Shown here piece after piece: positions 46,362 to 55,517 of a DNA stretch of 64,000 nucleotides. Numbering within the stretch: the stretch's first letter is position 1; the number at the start of each line of letters is the position of its first letter. A program made the translations under genes and the position numbers. The DNA is taken from assembly GCF_000001735.4 (NCBI RefSeq), contig NC_003070.9:8494001-8558000 (forward strand). Direction: 5' to 3'. This DNA comes from Arabidopsis thaliana (Eukaryota > Streptophyta > Magnoliopsida > Brassicales > Brassicaceae). The notes beneath the pieces are model-generated. The model worked only from the letters and a program-made list of their open reading frames with translations, was not told the DNA's origin and made no database searches.

Positions 46362-47039
46362 ATTTTCTTAATTTTGGGGGTACTGTTTGCTAATTTTGGA
46401 ATATTTTTGCTAATTTCATGATTTTTTTTGTTAATTATGGGACTTAATAATAATTTAAAAAAACATAGAAAACGTAAAAATTTGAGACCCAATATAAATG
46501 TTTCAACATTATGCGTAAAAGGACAGGCCTTCCTAAAATTAGAACATTTTATATGATATCCTCTTAAGTCTTAAGTACTATCGAAGCCGGAGATTTCTAA
46601 GTTTTACTTTTACTAATTAAGCTATTGACACTTGATAAATGCCATATTTTTGCATTCCCTAAAACCTCAAAACTCTCTAAACACGTTTTTGTGGACATAT
46701 TAAAATAGTGTATTTTGTAGTCTCTTCCAGGTTTCTTCCTTCTTGTCAACGTCGCACAAGTCCGTTTACGGATATGGGTGAATAATTGAATATTATCCAT
46801 GTTTCCTTATTAGCAGTCGCTATTGTGGGTTTCTTTTTGGTAGTCTAATTTATTATTTACTTCTTTAAAATGGGGAAACAGATACAAAGTTGCATTACAT
46901 ATATAACGCAATACAATTAGATCCCATTTGACCGAGTAAACGCTAAGATCCACACAAACTCAATCGTCAACTCCTCTCTCTTCTCTATTCTATATAGTTG
47001 CGTGAAATGTAATGAAAGTGATCATCATTCACTTCTAAG
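46362..47039. promoter_or_regulatory. Promoter of peptide copy B
   Basis: AT-rich upstream region. Near 46870-47000 it carries 'acgcaatacaa..atcccatttgaccgagta', 'ccacacaaactcaatcgtca' and 'tctattctatatag', conserved with the promoters of copies C and D, including a TATA-like stretch. No other gene. Confidence 0.5.
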
Positions 47040-47169
47040 ATGGCGGTATCTATAGTTTCTTCCATCATTTTCTTTCTTCTGTTTATCATACTTTCACAAT
47101 ATGTAGATGGAAACGGTTTTGCTGCCCAAATGGAACATCGCAAACTCGGTGAGTCTTCTACCTGTATAA

Positions 47170-47201
<32 letters not shown>

Positions 47202-47616
47202 TACTTTTGAGTCATGTAGTCATGTACTGTTATATTTTATTAGTTAGCTAGTTCAATATAGCTTATAGACAAATTGTTTTTGAAGGTACTAAGCCTAATT
47301 AAAGGCTTGACGCGCTATATGTTATGTGTAACGTGCAGGTGGACCGAAAAAAACAATGACCATGAGGAGAAACTTGGAAGAAAATGGGCGCCAAGGCTCC
47401 AAAATTGCAACTCCTGGGAGCACGTCACGGCACAGTGGACAAAAAAACATTGAAAAAGAGCCGTCAAAAACAATTTATGGTCATCAATTACGTCCTGATC
47501 AAATCAAAAGGGGAAGCCCTTGCAAAATCTACACCCGATGTAAACATTCATCCTCACTTCCACAACCTCCTCCGCTTCCAAGCTCTTCTATAGACACACA
47601 AGGACTTGGTCACTGA
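47040..47616 (+). CDS. Small secreted peptide precursor, copy B
   Basis: Exons 47040-47148 and 47339-47616 join in phase 1 to give 128 residues. Exon 1 encodes a signal peptide (MAVSIVSSIIFFLLFIILSQ) and ends HRKL. Exon 2 starts GPKKTMTMRRNLEENGRQ, then SKIATPGSTSRHSGQ, and a basic/polar tail with two cysteines (SPCKIYTRCKH) and a C-terminal GLGH. The MRRN-type motif and S-x-S core are shared with copies C and D. Precursor size, signal peptide and S-x-S core recall PROSCOOP phytocytokine precursors of Brassicaceae; that is a suggestion. Annotated as hypothetical. Confidence 0.7.
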
Positions 47617-48521
47617 TCGCACTGTAGCTTCAAATGCCAATTCTGGATCGATAAAACGGTGTATATTTTCTAGTCTTCTTTTCTCGATACGACTATTTGT
47701 ATATTGATACATGGAGGTTTATATAACTTTGGCGTGACATATGTTGCCTTTGGAATGTTTAACTATATATTCTTAAGACAAAGAGAAGCTCGATGCATCT
47801 GTTTGGCTAAAGCTATAATGAATCTATTCCACGTACAAAAAACAACGAATGAATCCCTTTCGAGGGGTTTGAGGAAGACAGATGATAAACAGTGTTAAGT
47901 CCCCACGTGGCTGAGTAAACTAAAACATTGACATGCTTGAGCATGAAGCCAAAAATATTGGGATTTCCTATGTAATATCGCACGTTCATATGGTTCACTC
48001 CTTTTGATAGATGGCTGTGCGTTCAGGTCTTGGTCTTTTGTCTCTCTCTTACAATTATTAACGTATCTTATCATTTTTGAACGTCTGACTATTCTTTTCA
48101 CATTGTTTCTTCGTGTCACTTTCTTAAACCTTGTAGAAATCCCTCTCCTTAAAGACTGATCCTTTACTGAAATAAAAAGAAACACCACTATAGTAATTGT
48201 GATTTTTTTTTTTTTTTTTTTGTACAATAGTTCTCAAGTCAAGTGTCAATTCCTTTATTTTGTTATTTAAAAATAAAACTATTCCGTGGAAAAAAGGATT
48301 GGACATGTAAATATGGAATGAAATCCACTTGATCATACGGATACATGGTGTGCGGAGACCATAACTCAAAACCCCACAACAAACTAAGTCCTCATCTCGA
48401 CCACCTTCTCTATTCTATATAAATGCGTAAACGTGAGTCGGATTCAGACACATCACACATACAAAGTAAATTAGGTCAATTTTGTGATAAGTGATCATTA
48501 AGTAACAGAGTGATTATTAAG
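47617..48521. promoter_or_regulatory. Spacer and promoter of copy C
   Basis: About 48210-48480 is conserved with 50115-50450 ('aagtcaa.tgtcaa.tccttta', 'acttga.catacgg.tacatggtgt', 'cggagacca', 'tctctattctatataaatg'), so the promoters were duplicated with the genes. A T homopolymer lies at 48203-48221. No other gene. Confidence 0.5.
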
Positions 48522-49306
48522 ATGGCATCTTCGACATTCTATTCCATGCTATTTCTTCTTGTCCTCGTGTTTTCACTTCATGTGGATGAAGCTCTTGGTG
48601 CTCAAACTAAGATCCGCAAACTCAGTAAGATTACATATCGATATTGATCATATTGAATAACTATAGTATACTATTAAGTTATTTGACCCAATTACATGTT
48701 TTCACATAGTTTTTTATTTTATTTTATTTGAGAACATCATATATTTCTTCATCTCTTTTTCATATTCATTTTATTAGTCATTTATTACAAGAATAATAAC
48801 GTAAATTTATCTTTTTCTTTTTTAAAAAAACATTATATATCTTTAGAGACTTCAATATATACCTTATGTTTATACATTCGGATTTGGTGTAATATGCTAT
48901 AAGCCTATAATGTTACTTACTATGTCGCTTCATTAATTAGTCAATATATACATTAGTTTTATATATTCAAAACTACCTGCTTGACTTAGAAATTGAAGTC
49001 TGAATTGTATGGGTACGTGATGCAGAAGAGATGATCACGATGCGGAGGAATTTGGAAGGCAATATTGACTACAGAAGCTCTAAAAGGCGGACTGGAGGGA
49101 GTGTATCAAATCAATGCCGCAGTAAAAGTTATATCGAGATCGTCACCACTTATCTTCCTGAATCTGATGATTCGTCCGCCCCCTGTATAAAGTGTAACCA
49201 CGACTATTGTTATAGTTGCACCAAGACCAGACAGTGCACACGGTCCACTGGCTCACCCTGGACGTGCACCGTCACCGAGTTGTGTTGCCTTATAGTATAT
49301 TCATAG
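48522..49306 (+). CDS. Small secreted cysteine-rich peptide precursor, copy C
   Basis: Exons 48522-48624 and 49026-49306 join in phase 1 (AAA GAG ATG) to give 127 residues. The signal peptide MASSTFYSMLFLLVLVFSLH is followed by DEALGAQTKIRKL. Exon 2 has KEMITMRRNLEGN, then SSKRRTGGSVSNQC (S-x-S core), an acidic linker and a cysteine-rich end: PCIKC, YCYSC, RQC, GSPWTCTVTELCC. Nine cysteines in all. The C-terminal C-[IV]-[RK]-C…C…G-x-P…TCT…C pattern is shared with copy D. No named family is recognised. Secreted, role unknown. Confidence 0.75.
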
Positions 49307-50529
49307 CTTTAGATTTATCGGAGGCAAAATCAATAATCTGTTGAACATTTCTATATATTTTACATTTGTGAGTTGGAATCATATGTATACTATTGTTTTT
49401 ATCAAAATAATAATAACAATATATATAACGTTATATAACACTTTTTATCTATGACAATGTCAAATCTTGATATGTAAGTAACAAGGTGAGTCTAGCTATA
49501 TATAGGCTTGATCTTCATATCTTGGAGACCAAATCAAAGCACAAGACTTAGACCTTTATTATATGATATCCCAAAGAGCTTAAGAAACTTACCTTTCTAA
49601 AAATATATGACTCAGTTGTTTCTGTTACCAAAGAAATGAGGAATGTGATGCAAACAAAAGTAAAGGCAATTTTTAGGCAGAGTTAAATAAAAATCCGTTT
49701 CATGTAAGTTTTTCATTATAGTCCTTGTACCCAGAAGATGAATTTTCGTGGCCCATATTTGGATTCTGCCACTTTTGCACCAAATTTTAATTCCATAATT
49801 TTTGCATCAACATTTTGGTTTTGCAATTTGGCAGAAAATCTCGATTGTTAGTTTCTATTTTTAAACCGATTGATAGTTAACTTTGTAGGCGCATTTTCTC
49901 GATTGTAGACCGCAAAACGGAGTTATCATTCGGAGCCTAATTAGTTTCAACGTTTAAACTACTATTTTTTAATTAAAAAAAATATGTATTTTGGCAGAAA
50001 ATTCCCTCTCTCTCTCTCAAAAGATTAATCTGTTTTTCTTCTGTAAATCATCTAAATTAAAGACCTATCTCTTTATTGAAATAAAAGCAATACGAATGTG
50101 TTTATATTTACATACGTTTTTCTAAAGTCAATTGTCAACTCCTTTATTTTATTTTTTTCTGTTTTTTGTTGGTCAAATTTGTTTTTTTTTTAAAGGAATG
50201 TACAAAGCTGCCCCGGGAAAATAATGCAATGAAAACCACTTGACACTTGACAGAGTATAATAAAACATGGTGTAGAGTGCAGAGACCACTAAATATCCCA
50301 AGATCAACAAGGGACAAACTGAGTCATCTCTCTCTTTCTTCTCTACCATAAGTTTAAACTCTCTCTTATCTCTAACTCTATATTCCACATAAATGAAATA
50401 AACGTGAGTAACAGTCATTAAGTAGAGATAAAAGAAAGTTTAATTAGCTCAGATTCAGCTCATGCAACGTCCTAAATTAGGTCAGATTCAGTGATTAGTG
50501 ATAAGTAGTAACAGAGAGATTTATTAAGA
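49307..50529. promoter_or_regulatory. Spacer and promoter of copy D
   Basis: The promoter part (50115-50500) is paralogous to that of copy C. About 49680-49990 looks like a degenerate repeat ('ggcagaaaat' twice, 'tctcgattgt' twice). No other gene is supported. Confidence 0.45.
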
Positions 50530-51309
50530 TGTTGTCGTCGTCAACAGTTTCTTTCATGTTATTTTTTCCTCATGTTTTCGATTCATATGAATGAAGCTCT
50601 TGGTGCTCAAATTGAAATCCGCAAACTCGGTGAGTTTTTTCAAAAATCTTTTACTCATCCATATATTCATATGTTTAATTACGAGTTATGTTGATAATAT
50701 TAATAGATGTGATCCAGTTACATGTTTTCACATAGTTTTTTTTACATATATTATTTATGAAAATTATATTTTTTAAAAACAAATCATATTCATTTTACTA
50801 GCAATTTATGCACCTGAATAAAAGAGAGCAATATTTTTTAAAGATTCTCAAAGTATCTCTGTTATTTCAATATTAGGATCTAGTGATTATGCTTTTTGAG
50901 TTGCTTACTAGTTAGCTTTGTAATTAGTTCAGCATATAGATAAACTAAAGAGTTACATATCATTGAAATTTTCAATGGCTTGAGGCTATATATAAATTAT
51001 AAGTGTGAAAGTAATGCAGAAGAGACGATGGTGATGAGGAGGAACAAGAAAGGTAATGGCTTCGTAACCTCCAAAATAGATGTTCCACCAAGCGCATCAC
51101 AACATTGCGGGGGAGGTAAACGTTTTAAGAACATGGCGACCACTAATCGCCATGATGATCAGTTCAGTCCACTTCCAGGAGGCGTCTCTTCCTCCCTCTG
51201 TATAAGATGCGTTACCACCCAACGTTGTGTAGGGGCCGTAGGCGCGCCACGCTCGACGTACACTTGCACTATCATCTCGAAACAGTGTGAAAATATACCT
51301 GGCCATTGA
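50530..51309 (+). CDS. Small secreted-type cysteine-rich peptide gene, copy D (signal peptide disturbed)
   Basis: Exon 1 ends at 50629 (CGCAAACTCG|GTGAGT) and exon 2 is 51020-51309, with the same phase-1 junction as the paralogues. Exon 2 reads EETMVMRRNKKGNGF, SKIDVPPSASQHCGGGK and a cysteine-rich end (LCIRC, QRC, GAPRSTYTCTIISKQC). The ATG at 50530 aligns with the start of copy C, but exon 1 is about 5 bases shorter within the signal peptide and that frame stops at a TGA. An internal ATG (about 50570) leads into the conserved NEALGAQIEIRKL frame but leaves no full hydrophobic leader. The gene may be newly broken, or may use a start I cannot see. Confidence 0.5.
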
Positions 51310-52042
51310 TCAGGTCATAACTTTGAAATGCACATCTATGATCTATTCATATATATGAATGTATGTACTAAAGCCGTAGTGGGTTTGCGTTTTCTATCTT
51401 TTTTCGTTTCATATTATTGGGGGTTGCAATATATATTTTTTTATAGATTTATTCAGTGTAAAATTAATACATGTACATGATATATACTATATATCTGTTG
51501 AATATGGTGAGTAGAGACAATGTTTATAATATACTGTAACAGTTTTTATCCACGGACATATATACATGGCCAAATTCTCTCTGGTTTTAAGTCTAATGTT
51601 AAAAACACAGAGAAACTCTTGAGGTGCTTACGCAAATGCCAAATGGTATTGAGAGAATGCGTACACGGAACGCGATTACTAATTACAATATATGTTGTAG
51701 TCTGTTTGGCAATGCCATGTGATTAAGGATAATAGTTGTTTAAACTGGTTCCATAAATTTTGAAATTTCAGAAAAATATAACGCATTGAGACTATCCAGA
51801 TGTATAGTTTTAACCTTTAAAGTATGGAAGAGCGTAAAACAATAAAATTGAAATAGTTCGGAATGTCATCAGTCGTCAATCAAAAAGAGAAAAATATGAA
51901 AATGAGTAAATAGATAAAAGGAAAAAGGAAGCAAGATTTATTTAATAATCCATTTAGAGATCTGACTTATAAGCCTGATCAGTTACAAATTATTCATAAA
52001 TTCAAATAGGAATTAAGAGGCTAAACATTAGTTACCTCCTAA
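51310..52042. repeat. Spacer; start of the duplicated ~1.1-kb unit (first copy)
   Basis: From about 51590 the sequence matches the region from about 53020 ('aactcttgaggtgcttacgca' against 'agctcttaagatgcttaagaa'). The duplication runs on through the micropeptide and its promoter to about 52670 (against ~54150). No further gene is seen. Confidence 0.6.
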
Positions 52043-52132
52043 CTAAATATATCCGAAAGCAGAAGCGATGGCAATGCCAGCCTGAACTATTATTACGAAA
52101 CAGTACATGATCGTTAGGAAGCACCCCCACAT
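52043..52132 (-). CDS. Hydrophobic micropeptide, copy 1
   Basis: A 29-residue frame (MWGCFLTIMYCFVIIVQAGI then AIASAFGYI) has ordinary start and stop codons. It is paralogous to the frame at 53476-53577: W-G-C-F-L, C-F, QA-x-IA, A-x-GY are kept, with substitutions concentrated at third positions and hydrophobic-for-hydrophobic changes. Upstream, both copies keep a TATA-like 'atttatag' and 'gttgaaccatgcataaatga'. It reads like a short membrane or signal-type peptide. An alternative is that it is exon 1 (signal peptide) of a longer gene: a GT follows a conserved GGAG just after the stop. No downstream exon was recognised. Confidence 0.45.
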   Translation of the reverse strand: MWGCFLTIMYCFVIIVQAGIAIASAFGYI

Positions 52133-53475
52133 CTTCACGATACTTATGATGAAATCAGTTTAAACGGTAACTTATGACAAAATAGCTTGTTCTATTTTTG
52201 GTGAAGGTGAAATGTTTGCATGGATGATGATCAATTTATAGTTGAACCATGCATAAATGATATCGGACTGTTGAAATTCTTTCTCTTCTAGTGAGACGGA
52301 AAGTAGTAATGGGCAGTCAAATTTAAAGATTAATGATTTGGAATTTGGAACGTTTTGTCATAAATGTGCGTAGAACCAACTTGGGCTTTGAACTCATGGA
52401 GTATTTGTATATGAAACTTATTGTTGTGTCCCAAACATTCTCATGTCTAGTGAAACAGAGTATTTAATTAAAATTTTAAAATAAATCCTCTAAGAAAATT
52501 TAAATATGAACGTGGACGAGTACTCTTATATGTCGTCGTACGTACTATAGAAACTGATTGAAAATGATATCGAGGAAACATAATTTGTCGATCGGTGTTG
52601 GAACCTTCCATGCATGACTCCAATTAGAGTTCTGGAACTTTTGGTTTCTCATTAGTCATGACTCTGATTGGACAAGTTCTAGTTTTTAACGACTCATGAC
52701 TCTTCACATGCTCCGAAAGTTCATCAAAACATTTATCAAAGTTTTACATGTTTTTGTGAACAATAATTATCTTATAAAAACATCAAAACATTTATCAAAG
52801 TTCTATAAGATAATTATTGTTCACAAAAACATGTAAAACATCATATCATTTTGTGGGTTTATATTCAGGTTTAAAGAGTGTATATACTATATATATATAT
52901 ATATATATATGTCATAAAAACTATGAAAAAAGATCCGGCGACAAAGACGAGGAACGCTTGTCTTTAGGAAAATAACAAAAGTGATTTGTTTTGATGATAT
53001 ATTTTCGTAAATTCAAAACAGAAAGAATACGTTATGTAAGGGAGCTAAATGAGCTCTTAAGATGCTTAAGAAAATGGAATTGTGATCGATTGCGTACAAA
53101 ACGTAAATTCCTATCTACCATTTCTAGTGGTCGGTTTAGCCATAGAATGGCCAATGTGATTAAGACAATTGTTGAAAACTGGTCACATGTATGTTACAAT
53201 TTCCGGTACTATGTTCAAACAGAGAAACCAGAATGGATTGGTTACCTACGTATACATACTTTTAATTTTAAAAGTTTAGAGAGCGTTAGATCTAAACAGT
53301 TAATATAACTTAAACGTAATTTGGAATGTAACATCAGGAGTCACAAATGAAATGAGTAAATAGATAGTATAATTAAATAAGAAGCAAGATTTATTTAGTA
53401 GACTTAATAGCCAGATCGATTACAATAGGACATAATAACTCATAAATCCATATAGGAATGAAGAGGTAAACATTA
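52133..53475. repeat. Promoter of micropeptide 1, long hairpin, second unit start
   Basis: About 52190-52670 is the duplicated promoter and upstream block shared with 53620-54150. Then comes a perfect 35-base hairpin (52742-52838), an AT repeat near 52888-52910, and from about 53020 the second copy of the duplicated unit. The 52991-53308 frame shows no known domain and lies partly in the paralogous 3' block, so it is not called. Confidence 0.6.
52742..52838. repeat. Perfect 35-bp inverted repeat (hairpin) with flanking direct repeats
   Basis: 52742-52776 and 52804-52838 are exact reverse complements, separated by 27 bases. A 22-base direct repeat (catcaaaacatttatcaaag plus tt) occurs at 52722-52743 and 52781-52802, one copy before the left arm and one in the loop. 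The perfect arms imply a recent origin, by template switching or a palindromic insertion. It is absent from the paralogous unit, as far as I can see. Confidence 0.85.
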
Positions 53476-53577
53476 TTAACCTCCTAAATATCCTAAAGCA
53501 GTAGCCATAGCAATGGCAGCCTGAGCCATCATTGAAAAACATGATACGATCACCAAGAAACATCCCCATTTCAACAT
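53476..53577 (-). CDS. Hydrophobic micropeptide, copy 2
   Basis: A 33-residue frame, starting MLKWGCFLVIVSCFSMMAQA and ending TALGYLGG. It is the paralogue of 52043-52132 and is slightly longer at both ends (two extra N-terminal codons, LGG at the C-terminus). Its promoter keeps 'gatcaatttatagttgaacc' and 'ttctttctcttct' in common with copy 1. The conserved frame between two duplicated copies, inside spacer that has drifted more, is the main support. Function unknown; could be a secreted or membrane-inserted peptide. Confidence 0.5.
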   Translation of the reverse strand: MLKWGCFLVIVSCFSMMAQAAIAMATALGYLGG

Positions 53578-55517
53578 TTTCACGATATTTATAAACTCAG
53601 CTTAAATATGAAATTATTACAAAATATCTTTCTGGTTTTTAGGTGGGGCTGAAATGCTTCTAGCATGATAGATCAATTTATAGTTGAACCATGCATAAAT
53701 GATTAAATGATACTATCAGACTCTTCAAAATTCTTTCTCTTCTCGTAAGTTGGAAATTAATAAAGGACAGTCAAAGATAAAGAATAAATGATTTGGAAAT
53801 TGGAACATTTTGTCATGAAAGTGCGTCGAACCAATTTAGGCTTAAGCTCAAATTGTATATGAGCTTATTATAGAGGCCCATTCATTTTGTCAAAAAGAAA
53901 TTTTTTTAAATATATTTTTTACTTCCTCCTCTGCAAACATGTAAACGTGGGACGAGTAGTCTTACTTGCCGTGTAAACTTAAATATTGGCCATGTTTGGT
54001 CCGTATCAATACAAGAAGTCAAGAAGAAGACGTGTTAAGAAAGAAATTGAGGAAACAAAGCGGTCGATGTGGAACCTTCCGTGACTCCAATTAGGGTTCT
54101 GAAACTTTTGGTCTCTCATGCATGACTCCAGTTATCATTAGTTCAATACCAATTCTAGTTCTTGACGACTCAAGTCAAGATCATTCAGACGGCCTTTTAA
54201 AATCTCTTTAACGTTCGAGACAAAGATAAAATCCTTTTATTTTTTCATAGAGAAAATTGTAAAAGAGGATAACAAAATAGAGAGAATTTGCTTTTAGGAA
54301 TTTCCGATTGAATATGTAGTTGGTAAAGCCTAGTTTTATATAATTATATGTGGACGGAAAAAGATTCATTATCTCGCTTATATAAAAACATACCAATTAA
54401 TTATAGTCTATAGTCACAATTCATCATATATTCTAGACTTTAAAAGTTGATTTTAGAATTTCTGAGAATCGAGAGGCAACAAAAAAAGTCTACAAATTTG
54501 ACTAAGAAGAAGCAGGCACATCCGCCTTGACGAAGAAAACGGTTTGGTTGGGAATGATGGAGTTGACCGGTAGACAAGTTTCGTCGAAGAAAACAAAAAA
54601 AAATAGAAACACAAAATCGGGTTTAATTTTGCAATTTCGCTTCAGTAGAAGACTTGTTGAATTCAATAACAATTTAGTTTCGTTCGACGAGTGTAATAAC
54701 GCGTTGAGCATTAATAACTATCGAGGGGCCATTAAGCATTAAATTACCATTTAATTACGAATTTTAGGGGTTGTTTCCTTCATCGTAGCTTATCAAATTA
54801 CACACACTCATACGTTCACACCTTCCCATTTTTCCAAGAAAAAACTTGGTTCATATTTCTTCTAATTCATACGTTTTGTGATAGTATTTTCAACTTTTGT
54901 TTTAAAGTTTTTCAACATGTATTACCAATTCAATTTGGTAATCCACCATCATATATTTATATATTGCTCGAAAGATCCGGTAGCAGTTGAGTCTGTCTGA
55001 CAAATTAAAACACTATTCACGATTTTTTTCTACAGTTTTACTTTAATCTTAAAAACCAATATTATTACAAATAACCAAGTCAAAGATAAGGTCAACCCCA
55101 CCAGACAAAACTTAGTTCACGGCACAACAAGACTAAGCACTGAAGTCTTTGAGAGGAAGATTTTGAAAATCTCGTGCAAAGACTAAAACATCCTTCTTTA
55201 CTATATATATCTTTCGCTCCACTACGAAGGTTATTTTCGTAATTCGACACAATTCCTTACAGAGAATAAGCGAACAGATCAACAACTACTCTGCTCTTAC
55301 AGGCGACGACGTCAACAACAACCCAAAATACCAAAAACCCTCAAAAGTCTCAAACAAAACTCAAAACCCAACAATTAAAGAAACAACATTTCAATATACA
55401 GATTTACTTCCTTTTACAGATTTTCCTAAAAAACCGAAATTGAAACAAACAAAACCAAAAGACGTTACCTTTTTTCCATTGATTCCTCAATTCTCTAAAC
55501 AAATGAGTTAATCTTCC
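53578..55517. promoter_or_regulatory. Duplicated micropeptide promoter, then FH4 upstream region
   Basis: 53620-54150 is the second copy of the duplicated upstream block. The frame 54527-54742 (Lys/Asn-rich) has no recognisable domain. About 55195-55517 is the FH4 promoter and leader, with 'ctatatatatct' near 55201 and an A/C-rich leader. Confidence 0.5.

Noticed and set aside
47160-47195. AT repeat in the intron of copy B as a possible regulatory site
   Set aside because: A simple dinucleotide run, expected in AT-rich introns.
52991-53308. 105-residue plus-strand frame next to micropeptide copy 2
   Set aside because: It lies in the duplicated block, but the paralogous frame at 51520-51726 is not kept in the same phase, so it does not look coding.
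54527-54742. 71-residue Lys/Asn-rich plus-strand frame
   Set aside because: An equally long frame exists on the other strand, with no domain and no paralogue.
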